Of a DNA stretch of 64,000 nucleotides, positions 23,278 to 33,659 are shown one piece after another. A program made the position numbers and the translations under genes. Under the pieces are notes generated by a model. The model was not told the DNA's origin and searched no databases. It was given only the letters and a program-made list of their open reading frames with translations. Source of the DNA: Prostheceraeus crozeri (Eukaryota; Platyhelminthes; Polycladida; Euryleptidae); contig CAJQUW010016138.1 in NCBI GenBank assembly GCA_907163375.1, positions 1 through 64,000 of the forward strand, read 5' to 3'. Each line of letters opens with the position of its first letter. Position 1 is the first letter of the stretch.

Positions 23278-23484
23278 GTCTGCATTCATATCCCGAGAAC
23301 GAAACAACGGTCTTTTTAAAGACCACCATGGGGCAAAATATGATAGTGCCTCCACGTAGTTTGCCCTGGACAGACTTCGATCTGACTGAATCTATCATAC
23401 AAATAAAAAATAAAATCACAAAGTTGTATCTGCTATCAGTCAACTTAAACGTTGCATGTCAAGGAGGATTTTGGTATAATTCTT

Positions 23485-23660
23485 CCTGTTGGTGGACGAT
23501 CTCTCTTGAGACAGCGGATGATATCGAAGTGATAAGTACGGCAAGGGAGTGTGTCATATTTTAGACCGAAACCTCTGGGGCAACTCATGTTGGGCATTTG
23601 ACACAGTTCACAACGTAGCACTTTAAACGCCAATCGGTTGAGTCTTAGCTATCTGCCACA
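23485..23660 (-). repeat. Recurrent ~180-bp Polinton unit, copy in Polinton B
   Basis: Minus-strand reading matches the units at 421-600 and, inverted, 60.59-60.77 kb: GCGTTTAAAGTGCTACGTTG, GCCCAACATGAGTTGCCCC, GGTTTCGGTCTAAAATATGACACACTC. The frame seen in one copy is not kept in the others. Confidence 0.6.
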
Positions 23661-23960
23661 GGTTACTTTTTAAATTCTCCATTGCATACGTTGTCTGAGA
23701 ATGAATCATGAGTTCTCTTAAGAACTGCCTCTATCATTGAGGCTAAATGATGAAATGGGACGGGACTCTGGCGTCACACGCAAACATATACATCTTCTCT
23801 CTTTACTAATGATACGATCTCTTTTGATAGAAAAGTAGACCGATAATAAATGTGATGATATGCACAACCATGTATACAATTAACCCATATCTAAATTCTT
23901 CCCTTTATTTCCATTTTTAGATCAATATATTGCAAAACAAAGACATGTAGTTCTTTAGAT

Positions 23961-24236
23961 TTATTTATGAAAGTTCAGTGGGATTGTTTTCAAGTCATTA
24001 TAAATATTGTAATATACCACTCGCTTTAGAGCATCCGGCACTCTTCTGAGTCGCGTCGTCTTTGGTGTGAAGTCGCCCTTACTCCATACAACTTGGGTGA
24101 TGTCACTTTTGTTTCCACTCTTCTCCTCGACATTGGCAATTTTGGGTTTATAGTCACTGCCCACATCCTCGTCCCATTCATCAACAACTTCGAAAATTCT
24201 GTATAAAATATTCAAAGCTTCAGAAGAAGTTGCCAT
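23961..24236 (-). CDS. Small Polinton B protein with VVDEWD motif
   Basis: ATG at 24236 is chosen because TATATAAA-type sequence lies at about 24286-24295, roughly 55 bp upstream, so the longer open frame to 24320 would begin before the transcript. The 91-residue product has a leading helix (MATSSEALNILYRIFEVVDEWDED), then ITQVVWSKGDFTPKTTRLRRVPDALKR. A decayed relative lies head-to-head at 24379-24559 with VDEWDKG and WTPKTTRERRVSDAPKR. Function unknown; the pair arose by an inverted duplication. Confidence 0.55.
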   Translation of the reverse strand: MATSSEALNILYRIFEVVDEWDEDVGSDYKPKIANVEEKSGNKSDITQVVWSKGDFTPKTTRLRRVPDALKRVVYYNIYNDLKTIPLNFHK

Positions 24237-24378
24237 ACTAGACTGTTCGATCGTATGATGTGAATGAGAAGTGCTGCAATCTTCTGATTTATATAGGATA
24301 TTCAACAATACTTTCCTCAACAGCCAATCAGAATCACTCTAATTTAGATAAAGACTGCTAAAGTCAGAAGATTGCAAG

Positions 24379-24559
24379 ATATGTCAATCTCAGCTAAAAT
24401 GACAATTTTGTGATCGTCGATGAGTGGGATAAAGGCATGAGTAGTCAGGAGAGTGGTAACAAAACTGTAAGAATTATCTGGACAGACGAAGAGTGGACAC
24501 CGAAAACAACTCGTGAGAGAAGAGTGTCAGATGCTCCCAAACGATCAAGTATGCTTTGA
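24379..24559 (+). pseudogene. Inverted paralogue of the VVDEWD gene, frameshifted
   Basis: An ATG at 24379 reads MSISAKMTIL then stops; one base later the frame gives VIVDEWDKGMSSQ ... TVRIIWTDEEWTPKTTRERR to TGA at 24557. The motif order VDEWD, (V/I)(V/I)W, TPKTTR-RRV matches the minus-strand gene at 23961-24236. A one-base frameshift near 24405 makes it a pseudogene. Confidence 0.55.
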
Positions 24560-24776
24560 TTTTAAATAAATCCAAAGAACCACATGTCACTACTTTTTGA
24601 TATTTATCCTCAGTGATTGAGTTAGTATTTAGGAGAAATGATAGTGTCTAGCATCAGCTGCTATGATTTATACTGAGGTGTCAAATGATTAGATTTTCAC
24701 TATGATGTTGATGACTACATTACCCAGAAATAAGTGAAAACAGACGGATATAGCAAATAAAACATTTATTGGAAAA

Positions 24777-25179
24777 TTACAAGTAGTTTAAATGTTCTTC
24801 ACTACTGATATTGTCCAACAGCGATTCACAGTTACTACAGTCACATTTCAGTTGTCGCAGTCTTTCCTCCGCTGCAGCCAGCACACCAAAGACGTAATTC
24901 TATTCCACTTCGTTTCTGGGTTGGGACGATGGGCTGTACCATCTCCGTATGTCATGGAGAAGGCTGATGTAATCCTCCTTCGACACATCCTTTTTATTTA
25001 TTATACATTAGGTATTTTCACCGCACATAGATAATCTCCAGTTCTTCTTGTTCTGTGAGAGATGGTAATTTCAACTTTGGAATGTCATCTAGATTTCTCT
25101 CCTTCTCCACCTTTACCTTTTTCGGAGCGGGAGGGCAAGTTGGTATGTTCACGGAGAGAGTTGCTGTTGGTGAATTCAT
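24777..25179 (-). pseudogene. Small unknown Polinton B gene
   Basis: ATG at 25179 begins MNSPTATLSVNIPTCPP, followed by a basic-acidic segment (KKVKVEKERNLDDIPKLKL, LTEQEELEIIYVR) to TGA at 25015. Downstream in another frame the sequence stays protein-like: EDYISLLHDIRRWYSP, then an in-frame stop and AAAEERLRQLKCDCSNCESLLD to TAA at 24777. The KCDCSNC cluster could bind zinc. Either an intron of about 40 nt or a frameshift joins the parts. Not recognised. Confidence 0.4.
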
Positions 25180-25385
25180 GACTTCAAATTGTATGCCATA
25201 AACTTGATTTCTTAGTGCTTAAGTACTAGTAAGCAGCCAATCAAATGAACAGCCAATGAATGATGAGTATGAGAGTATAGAGGGGGAGGAATTCTATATT
25301 TTTTTCATTCTATATTTGAGACGTGTTGAGAATATTTGAAGTCTCTATCTTGATAAACTATACCATTTTCTGACATTGAAGTATC

Positions 25386-25885
25386 ATGCTTAAGCTTGAT
25401 TTCGTTGAAATGGTAAGTTGAAGATTTCCTCACTTACCTCCCTCAAACGTTTCGCTAATAGCATCTTTCTCAATTACAGGCATCTACTTCATCACCAAAG
25501 CGCTCCCTTCTCGAGGAAACTTTAGACCTAATAAGTGAAGGTAAATTGTAACAATAAACTTTAGAGATGATAGAATGATTTCTCTTTCAGGTGATGCTAA
25601 TTCCAGCTCAAGCGGCCAGTCGCGGCAATCTAATGAGCGGTAATGTGCTGATTGTGGTCACATCTTTACGAGGAAGCGTGATCTCACCCGACACATCAGA
25701 CAACGTGTATGTCAACCCAGGCCATCAGCAATCTCCCGAGGTGAGGATGATTCTATTCCAGATGTCTCCTTTACTTGTGACTTTTGTTTCCAATCTTTTG
25801 AAACAGGTTTTGAATTATCTTTACATAGACTTCACCACACACACACAAATGATAGTTATAGCAACAGCACCTCCTCTATTCGACT
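25386..25885 (+). pseudogene. Spliced two-C2H2-finger leader upstream of polymerase B
   Basis: Exon 1 (25386-25412, MLKLDFVEM) ends at ATG|GTAAGT; exon 2 (25480-25540, ASTSSPKRSLLEETLDLIS) ends at GAAG|GTAAAT; exon 3 starts at 25591 after TTTCAG. In the spliced frame exon 3 meets TAA at 25641, directly before two C2H2 fingers: CADCGHIFTRKRDLTRHIRQ and CDFCFQSFETGFELSLHRLHH, both C-x2-C-x12-H-x3-H. Polymerase coding starts 40 bp later. Polintons often have zinc fingers in or ahead of the polymerase; here the stop and a missing segment break the link. Confidence 0.6.
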
Positions 25886-25926
25886 AACTGAAGTATCTGA
25901 GTCCAAATGGTATTAAAAATAAAACT

Positions 25927-27077
25927 GTGGATTTTCTACTTGCACCCGAATCAGGCGAAGTGACTGAATATATGTTTTGGGGCTTTATGAAACAATTTCA
26001 TGAAGATTTAGAAGGGAGCGGACAGCCCAAGTATAAGCCTTGCCGTAAACTTTTGCTTACTCAATTTGATAAAGAAAATTATTTAGCCCACTTCTCCATC
26101 TCAAAATTTTATTTAGAAATGGGGATAATTTTAAAAGCAGTTCACCGCATTATCAAATTTAGACAGAAAGCCTTTCTTAAACCTTATATTGATAGTAACA
26201 GCCAGAAACGTGCACTAGCCCAAAATCATTTTGAAAAGGATTTCTATAAATATAAGAATAATAGTCCTTTTGGTAAAACGATGGAGGACGTTAGAAAGCG
26301 TATTAACTATAAACTTTTGAATCATAATGATAAATTTCAAAAGTTATCGACATCACCTCTCTTTATTGATAGAGATATTATAGATGATGAGTTGGTTGGT
26401 GTTAAAATGATGAAATCAGAAGTAGAGTTGTGCAAGCCGGACATTGGACAAGCTGTGTTAGATTATTCCAAGCTTGAAATGTATCAACTCTTCTATAGAA
26501 TATTAAAACCATGCCCTCTAATTAAAGACGTGCGTTTGCTGGGCGGTGATACCGACTGTTTCTTTTTAAGTATCGCTGCTCAGAAAGAGTTAAATTTCAA
26601 TGAAGTAGGAAAATCTTTAGAAAAATATTTTGATACCTCAAATTATCCTGCAGATCACCCACTATACTCTACTAAAAATAAAGCAAAATTAGGATGCTTT
26701 AAAGATGAAATGGCAGGAAAGGAAATTAAGAAAATGATTCTTCTTCGTCCTAAAATGTATTCTATGAAACCAAAAGACTCCAGTGACAGTATTAAGCGCT
26801 CAAAAGGCATATCTAAATCGATTGTTGTAAATATGAAACATAGGGTCTATAAGATGGCCTACATAAATAAGAACCTAACATTTGTCAACATGACCATCTT
26901 AAAATGAAAGACACATGAAGTAAAAACTCATACATTAGGAAGCGAGCACTATCAGCGTGGGAGGATAAGAGGTGTTGGATAGGACATAACATATCTCTTC
27001 CACATGGACATCCTGACACAAACATATCACCACCCAAAAGAATTAAGCTCAGACTACCACATTCAGGAGATGTGTAA
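25927..27077 (+). pseudogene. Protein-primed family B DNA polymerase, C-terminal part
   Basis: Open frame 25927-26907 with KNNSPFGKTMEDVRKR, the region around LDYSKLEMYQLFYRILK, and GGDTDCFFL, the DTD palm motif C. Then KLGCFKDEM and IKKMILLRPKMYSM, typical of Polinton polymerases. A frame change near 26905 leads into a tail with KRALSAWEDKRC and SLPHGH ending at 27077. The N-terminal exonuclease and palm motif A regions are missing, so the gene is truncated by about two thirds. Convergent with the capsid-type gene ending at 27289; AATAAA for this strand is at 27269. Confidence 0.85.
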
Positions 27078-27288
27078 ATAGATTAATTCTCAAATCAGTA
27101 TTTTGATGATGTTTTTTGTTGATATTCATTGTTGCTTTATGTATCGCTTTAGATTGCCCTTCCTTGTGAATGCCTACAGTCGGTTCATTCCCACTACATC
27201 TGTGAAAAGACTTTCCAACTTTGTCAACACTTCTTCAAAACACTTTTTCACACATATCTTTTTATTTCAATAAAGTTTTACAATGACT

Positions 27289-28838
27289 TTACTTTGTTTT
27301 CCGAAACACTACAGTTATGAGGGATTTAGTATCTTTCACATGGATGCACTCATGTAAACCATTTGTAATTTTGAGAGAAATGGACGGGATAGTTTGTTTG
27401 ATAACAGGATGGTAGAAAATAGGTTTAAACATCTTTTCAACGATTCGATAGGAAGCGTCTTTATCATGAATGAAATTACGTAAAATGTATTCCTTTTTCT
27501 CACCAACAGAAATAGGTGAAATCAGATCACTTTGAATGTAGAGATGTTGTTCATGTTTATCAAGTGTCATTGGTATTCCTACATCAATCGTGTGTGAAGT
27601 GGCAAACTTATCTTGTAGCAATGAAAAGCCAAAGAGTTTTTCAAATTTTTACTCAATTGACATTGAATGTGATCACCCAGCTTCAGAACAGCACTTTGAT
27701 CTTTAATTGAAAACGAAATGTGATATGCCTTTGCATCATATCTACTTTTCAACACTTGCTTCAACTTATGTTGTATATATGGATTTATGACAAGAATAAA
27801 GTTTTCAACTGTATTGTACAGACGCGGCATTGTATTGATACTAACTTTAGTTTCTTGATAAGATTGGTAAATTTTCTTGATGCGATCACCATAGATGTCC
27901 ACCCACCATTCATCATTAACTGAATCAGCTTTAGTGTGATATTCATGAGAAGCATAAACCAAACTGCTTCCAATAATAGGCGATACATGTCTTACAAAAT
28001 GACGCAAGGTTGGAGAGAAATAAACTGTAAGTTTGTCATTATATTTCAGAATAACCAACTTATCCTTCCGAGCCATGACTTTCTCTCCATACTTCTGACC
28101 CACAGTCTCATTCCATCGTTTTACTAACTCAATGAGTGTCAAAGGCTTGACACCACGCTTTTTCAAAATGATGCGTTCCTCACATTCTACAACATCTTCA
28201 TCAAATATTTTAAATTTATAATGAAATTTGTTTATTCGGTTTGAATAGATTTTTGTAACATTTGCAATAGCCATTGATGTCAGATGCAGACTGTGTCCAA
28301 AACCGAGATGTGGATAGAATTCATTATCCAACCTCAGTGTAAGACCTTTAGTAAAAGAGTGAAAACGATAGAAGTGTCTCCCGTGCCATTCACAGCCAGT
28401 AAACTCATAAACTTTCTGACCCTTATTTTTCATAGTAGAAGCATTGCCACTATTGAATGCCTTAATGATTTTATCTTCATCTGATCATCCATAATAATCT
28501 GATTTTATCTGAATCCATTCATAATTCCACTTTCCATCTGATGTTAAATTGTATGGAAACTTGAATGCATTATTCATCGTTATTCCATCATGGGTGCGAG
28601 GAGTCAATACCATTTCTTCCAATTCATTCACATTCTCAATATTACTATCATAGCAAATGCTGGAAACACCTACTTCCCATTCGGCTTCTAGAAGTAATGG
28701 ACGATTTAATTCTACTCGATAGTCTGATGGTTTATTATTGGGAAATTTATTCATAGAAGCATTACTGGGTAAGTAAATTAGAAACGAATCCTTATTTTCA
28801 CTTTCCATATCATTCACATTGGAAACATATATTTCCAC
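27289..28838 (-). pseudogene. Minor-capsid-type virion protein, copy 2 (downstream)
   Basis: Three overlapping or adjacent frames. N-terminal part 28485-28838 has LIYLPSNASMNKFPNN and LLLEAEWEVGVSSICY, the usual opening of a Polinton minor capsid/penton-type protein. The middle 27579-28433 is a divergent body. C-terminal part 27289-27621 has HLYIQSDLISPISVGEKKEY and ITVVFRKTK, the family's closing VGD...LHFR pattern in degenerate form. Frame breaks near 28480 and 27640. Total length about 510 codons. It follows a paralogue (copy 1) and is the last gene of the leftward block. Confidence 0.65.
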
Positions 28839-28847
28839 ACTTTTGCA

Positions 28848-30251
28848 TTAATTCTTCATTCGAAAATGGAGTGTGATACTTGTCACAGCATCTTTATGAA
28901 AAGGAATCAACGCACCAGCATCGTCATAAATTGCAATATCAATTTGTGGCATGTAGTTTGATTTCAAGTTTGCATAATGCACTTTCTGAAAAGTATGCTC
29001 AGATAGAGTACCATTGCTTTTTGGTTGGTAGGGTATCATTGCTAGAAGTGAAGCTTCAACATCTCCCACACGTACATCTTCACCAATATTGGAATATATC
29101 TGAAAATAGTTAATACGACGCGATAACGATATGCTCGCGCTAGCTTTTGTTACAGTAACACTTTTTAAAGTATTTTGATCAAATCCCAAAATGTCCATTA
29201 GGGTATTGTCCATAATCAGCTCAATATTTTTCCCACTTACACTAAGAGACAGAACATCTTTTTTTTCAGAAAAAGAAACATGCTGCTCATTAATCACTTC
29301 ATTCAAATAATTTATAGCTAATTTCACTGAAGTGATAATGCGAGGTGTCAACACTCTTGTTTTATGTAAGATACCACCTAAAGGATCTATACACTTTCTG
29401 TATAAAGATACGGACCATTCTGTATCATATTGATTTGAACTATTATGTCCCAGATAGCGCATATTAAATTTTCCATGAAGAGCTGCAGAACGATGTCACA
29501 AGAACTGATGAAAATCTTCTGAACAAACCAATACTAGATCATCATCATTTAGTTTATTGATTACGATATTATTAGACCCTTTGTTGTAAGTTAATGTTGC
29601 CACTTGTTCACCATCTACTCGAAAGAGATAATTAAATTTCTTCAATAATGCTTAAGGAGTCATGTTCGTCTTTCTTGCCTTAATCACAATCTTCTTCACC
29701 AACGTCTTTTCATTTTTTGGAATAAGATCCACATAATAGGCTTTCTCTTTATAAATTAAATTTTTGCAGCCTCTTGGATAGTAATTAGCTTTATAATTAT
29801 CATAGCTTGTCAAGGCGCTAGCAAAGTAACCTAAATCATTTCTTGAACTCGGACTCAAAGCAACAATCCAATCTTTATCAACTGTATGATACATAAGATC
29901 ATATTCACCATTGTGGGGATTAAACTTAACAATGTGTCTACATGCTTTATTTAGGAAATCAAATACGATTTTTTTACATGTTGAGAAATCTTTCTTCGGC
30001 CATTTCGGAATGTAAATTCGACATCCCTCTTCACACTGATAGGCATCTGTACGTCTCATATTAATAGTCATCACTTCATGATCAAAAGTATAGACATAGT
30101 TACTGTGAACAACTTGGGTGACGCCTACTTCCCACTTCCCATTCAGCTGTTGTGTATTATCAATGGGAGTAGAAAAGATAGCAGCTCGATTGCCAACAAG
30201 TCTGTTTGTTGCCACATTGCTAAGCAAAACATGATAGAATGACATTTTCAT
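28848..30251 (-). pseudogene. Minor-capsid-type virion protein, copy 1 (upstream)
   Basis: N-terminal part 29652-30251 starts MKMSFYHVLLSNVATNR and has QQLNGKWEVGVTQVV, matching the WEVGV opening of copy 2. C-terminal part 28848-29462 has the family end: YFQIYSNIGEDVRVGDVEAS, LLAMIPY, VHYANL and ITLHFRMKN. About 190 bp between them is out of frame. Copies 1 and 2 share layout but little sequence, so the duplication is old. Expected role is a jelly-roll vertex or minor capsid protein of a Polinton virion. Confidence 0.68.
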
Positions 30252-30287
30252 TTCGGTAATCTATACATTACCAATTTGCATAACATC

Positions 30288-30644
30288 ATGAAGACTTGGA
30301 GTTTGGACTCTCTACAATATATTAAAGTTGATCGCGATGGAAACGTTCATTTCAAGAATTCTTGTGGAAATACATCGAAAGGAATTACATTAACTTGGCG
30401 ACAATTTGTCAACCTCAATGATATCATGAGGGATTTGGAATATTTCAAAACGTTGAAATTCATCTCCTTGAGTAATCAAGTTTGGCTTCAACATCACAGA
30501 AATGAAATTCAAATCTATCATTCTAATCTCTCCATCTATTTCTCATTTCGCAAATGTAATTGGGAAAAATATAAAAGATGTGTACATCGCTCCATTATGT
30601 CATTCATTCGACGCGAGTTCATCGAATTGCTACGCAAATCTTAA
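30288..30644 (+). CDS. PC4-like ORF 1 of a tandem pair
   Basis: About 118 residues starting MKTWSLDSLQYIKV. The block GNVHFKNSCGNTSKGITLT followed by WRQFVNLNDIM resembles the basic K-G-(I/V)-x-L-T-x2-Q-(W/F) turn of the PC4/p15 single-strand DNA-binding fold. The second half (VWLQHHRNEIQIY, NWEKYKRCVHRSIMSFI) repeats a strand-helix pattern. Opposite in strand to the flanking capsid genes. I infer a nucleic-acid-binding protein; fold assignment is tentative. Confidence 0.45.
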   Translation: MKTWSLDSLQYIKVDRDGNVHFKNSCGNTSKGITLTWRQFVNLNDIMRDLEYFKTLKFISLSNQVWLQHHRNEIQIYHSNLSIYFSFRKCNWEKYKRCVHRSIMSFIRREFIELLRKS

Positions 30645-30665
30645 TCAGACACTATCTTCACCACA

Positions 30666-31133
30666 ATGTCACACTCCATCATGAAGACTTGGAAATTGGA
30701 TTTCCTACAATTTATTGAGATTGATCATGAACGAAACGTATGTTTCAAGGATTATACTGGAAATGTAAGAAGAGTATTTGCTTTATCATATCGACATTTT
30801 CAGTCTCTAAATCATATTATGAAGGACTTAAAATACTTCTATATGAAAAGACACTCACGCATAGGAAATCGCATATGGTTGCGACTCAACAAACAGCGAA
30901 TTCAAATCTATCATTCACAACTTTCTACCTACCTCATATTTCATCAAGGCAGTTGGGAAAAGTATAAAAGGAAGTTACACCTCTCTATTTACTCATTTCT
31001 TTATCATGAAACGTCATCGCTACACCATCGTGAACATTCTCTGACACATCAGACTCTACACGAAAATCGATCTCGCAACATTACATCAACAAATTCCAAA
31101 CAGATTCTGAACCTCACATCAACCATCGCATAA
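30666..31133 (+). CDS. PC4-like ORF 2 of a tandem pair
   Basis: Paralogue of the preceding ORF, 21 bp after its stop. Shared order: IMKTWKLDFLQFIEID, NVCFKDYTGNVRRVFALSY, RHFQSLNHIMKDLKYF, IWLRLNKQRIQIYHS, WEKYKRKLHLSIYSFL. The C-terminal about 25 residues (from about 31060) are antisense to the major-capsid stub and look like read-through across a junction, so the natural end is probably lost. The PC4-like turn is weaker here (VRRVFALSYRHF). Function as for ORF 1, inferred. Confidence 0.42.
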   Translation: MSHSIMKTWKLDFLQFIEIDHERNVCFKDYTGNVRRVFALSYRHFQSLNHIMKDLKYFYMKRHSRIGNRIWLRLNKQRIQIYHSQLSTYLIFHQGSWEKYKRKLHLSIYSFLYHETSSLHHREHSLTHQTLHENRSRNITSTNSKQILNLTSTIA

Positions 31134-31294
31134 CTCAAATCATTGTAATCATCGTTAGCGCCAGGAATAACAAATTCAATAGGACCAGTATTCTCAGCTG
31201 TACGAGGATGATAATCTACAATACTTGAACTAAGAATATCTGTCTGTATTGCTTGTTGATCAAACAAACAAAAGCCTGAAGTTTTGAACTCCAT
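31049..31294 (-). pseudogene. Major capsid protein, N-terminal stub
   Basis: Begins MEFKTSGFCLFDQQAIQTDI, then VDYHPRTAENTGPIEFVIPG and NDDYNDLSYAMVDVRFRI. This follows the opening of Polinton double-jelly-roll major capsid proteins (LFxxPPTQT..., PIEFxxxGxxxxYxDLxxTxLxVxxxI). Only about 70 residues of the normal 500 or more remain; the rest is replaced by the plus-strand PC4-like ORFs. It lies directly downstream of the basic virion protein gene, the expected neighbour. Confidence 0.65.
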
Positions 31295-31296
31295 GA

Positions 31297-31713
31297 TTAG
31301 AAGTTATGACAGCGTCGTCGTTTAGCACATGATGAAAGATTGCAGCGCCCGCGACGTTTGCGTGAATGCCTTTTCTTAGTTTTGTTTGAAGATCGCTTCT
31401 TACCACCTCCTTCCTGTTTTCTTTTTCTTCTAACATTCATTCGTTTAGGTGCTTTCTTTTGTTGAGTAGCATTGAAAGTTTGCTGTAATGTTCCTAAACC
31501 GCGTTCCTTCCCACGATTTAGTAAACTACTCTTTACATTTTTACCACTGGTAATATCATTAACAACATCACCAGCAAAGCCAACAGCATTATTGAAAACA
31601 GTTCGTTTTAAAGATCTTCCGACAGTAGATAAGAGAGGTGCTACAACAGATTTCAGCGCACCAAATATGCTACCTCCACGTTGACGGTGGGTTCCGCTGT
31701 AAATTGCACCCAC
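31297..31713 (-). CDS. Basic virion protein (pVI/pX-like)
   Basis: Intact 138-residue protein. It starts MGAIYSGTHRQRGGSIFGAL, then an amphipathic helix (KSVVAPLLSTVGRSLKR) and AVGFAGDVVNDITSGKNVKS, ending in a long Arg/Lys tail (RRKRKQEGGGKKRSS ... SRKRRGR). A GG-containing start, amphipathic segment and basic tail are the features of the adenovirus pVI/pX-like proteins found in adintoviruses and Polintons, proposed to act in virion assembly or genome packing. It stands 2 bp ahead of the major-capsid stub. Confidence 0.7.
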   Translation of the reverse strand: MGAIYSGTHRQRGGSIFGALKSVVAPLLSTVGRSLKRTVFNNAVGFAGDVVNDITSGKNVKSSLLNRGKERGLGTLQQTFNATQQKKAPKRMNVRRKRKQEGGGKKRSSNKTKKRHSRKRRGRCNLSSCAKRRRCHNF

Positions 31714-31929
31714 GCCACTTAGATAGGAGGGGCGTGACTAAAACGATGCAGTCGGATTCATAACTTAGACCTTGACATTACAAGTTATATCTTTGCATAA
31801 ATCACTGACGATCGCGTAGATGAAAGATGTCGGCACGACGCATCCAAGAGTTCATACTTGAAGGATAACCGACCCATTTAACAAGACATCATTCTTCACC
31901 TTGTCGTTCCTTACTTCGAATGATTTTTC

Positions 31930-32885
31930 TCTACTAAATATGTTTCACTTTGAGTGACCAACTCAATCTCACACGAAAAAAGCTACTATCAATTTCTTCA
32001 TTATCGTAATCTTTCAACTTGCAAGTTGTTGGGGAGTCTTTTTTATTGATGCTTGAAACTGTGAAAATTTCTTCTGTCCAATTCGAGAGATAACCTTTGG
32101 CAAAACCCTCTTAACTTTTGATATGCGAACTTTATCACCAATTTTCACATCACTTTTGCATTATTACGCTTGCGTTGGAATGTTTCACGCACTCTATCTA
32201 CGTTGTCAGCATTCACATCCGCTGGTCTGAGTCCAATAGAACGATGAATAGAGTGATCGTAGGCATGTAGCGTATCTTGTAGAACCTTTGTCCAATTTTG
32301 TGTTAAGTTGGCAGTGAAATGTCGCCACAAGCGATTTTTTAATGTGCGATTAAAACGTTCAACTAGTGCAGCCTTATAAGCACTCTTTACACTAAACAGC
32401 TCAATATCGTATCTCTCAAATAATCTTCTCACATGCTGATTTTCGAACTCTTTTCCTTGATCACTCTGAATTCTCTTTGGAATACGACCCTCTCAGAAAA
32501 TCGGCTGGAATGCCTTTGCTACTCGTTTACCTTCTTTAGTTTTTAAAGGTTGAGCTGACGCATAACGCGAGAAAATATCAATTACGGTTAAGATAAAATT
32601 GTGTCCCGAGTTATGTTTTGAAATAGCAGCAACGTCACACAAATCTGCTTGCCACTGTTCATCAATGTCATGAGCAATATAATGACGGGTCTGGTACTTC
32701 TTTTTTGCTTGTTTGTGGAGTGTATATGTAGCTTGACCCTTTAACCATTGTTTAACTTGTGAGTGTGGAAGACCGCTCGCTTTTGACAATTTCTTTATAG
32801 ATGCAAATCCTGCAGGATGGTTTACATCACAATATATTGACTATAAAATTTCATCTGATGACGACTGACTCTTCCTCCTTCTCAT
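31930..32885 (-). pseudogene. Polinton retroviral-type integrase, broken
   Basis: ATG near 32885 opens a short Arg/Ser-rich leader ending at TAG (about 32841). The frame then gives an N-terminal region with KQWLKGQATYTLHKQAKK, the catalytic core with DEQWQADLCDV and LTVIDIFSRYA, a TGA at 32493-32495, then SDQGKEFEN and ALVERFNRTL. The three acidic residues are present, the last two separated by 33 residues. The C-terminal domain (VGD/VRISK-like, NWTEEIFTV) continues in another frame from about 32140 to 31930. Would insert the element and create 6-bp duplications. Confidence 0.85.
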
Positions 32886-33054
32886 GTTTTGCTTTCTTAC
32901 CTTTTTGCATTTACAGCAACCACAGGATTTATGGGATTTACGTTTACATTGCTTAGGAGTCTCATTGTGAGAGCTGGCTCAGCAAGTACAAGTTGCAGTT
33001 ACATTTACTTCCGGCGGCTCATTACATGGTAAGCAACGCATCTGCTTCATGTTA

Positions 33055-33659
33055 TTAGTCTGAGAACATGTATTTCTTTGGAGGAGTTCTACGTCGTTCT
33101 CTTCCCCTTGTTTGCTTGATGGGTGTGGGAGGGGATTTAGAAGGTGATCTCTTACACCAATTCTTTGGCATTTTAATTTTACTCTTAACCTGTGAAGTAG
33201 ATGAAGTAGCATCAACTGCTGAAATAGAATCAAGTTCTTTCAATGTTTCATTATTCAAAGCAAATTTTGGATAATTGTGCTTTTTCAATAGTTTAAGAAA
33301 GTAAGACCAACCAGGTGGGACATAGCCTTGACGGCGCTTTCTGCGTGTTGCATACTGAATCAAGTCTTCATAACGTGAAGCGTTAATAATTTCATTTTCA
33401 TCTGAAATGATTTCACCTCTATCATTCACAGTGAGACATGGTTCAATGCTGTTGAAAAGGGACATTGCATGTGCGCGAGATGCTAAAAGTGTAGCAGTCG
33501 AAACACGATGTGGATATTTGATATGCGCATTTTGCTGATAATTTAATTTAACTTATTCTTATAAATTTGATTTGCGAGAGGTTGTCTTACTTGTTGCATG
33601 GCAGTCAATTGCACATATTCATCCTGAGGAATAACAACCAAGCGAGAACAAGAACTCAT
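33055..33659 (-). pseudogene. Conserved Polinton ORF between ATPase and integrase, frameshifted
   Basis: ATG 33659 overlaps the ATPase stop as ATGA. It starts MSSCSRLVVIPQDEYVQL, is broken near 33548, and resumes in another frame (KYPHRVSTATLLASRA) into the open part 33055-33465: LTVNDRGEIISDENEIINAS, then PPGWSYFLKLLKKHNYPKFALNN, with a Lys/Arg/Pro-rich tail. A VIPxxEY start, a GEI box and a P-x-GW-x2-F-x3-L box recur in Polinton ORFs at this place as far as I recall; biochemical role unknown. Confidence 0.55.

Larger units (their letters stand above)
22811..23402 (+). repeat. Pair of ~110-bp direct repeats around a small gene
   Basis: Copies at about 22820-22930 and 23290-23402 share ATCCCGAGAACG, a CGGTTCTTTTAA/CGGTCTTTTTAA box, GTGCCTCC/AGCACCTCC, GGTTTGCTCTGGACAGACTTCG and a CTGACTGAATCTATCA-like end. 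Each lies after a stop codon; the first is also just upstream of the TATA box at 22967. They may be duplicated promoter or 3'-end modules. Confidence 0.6.
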
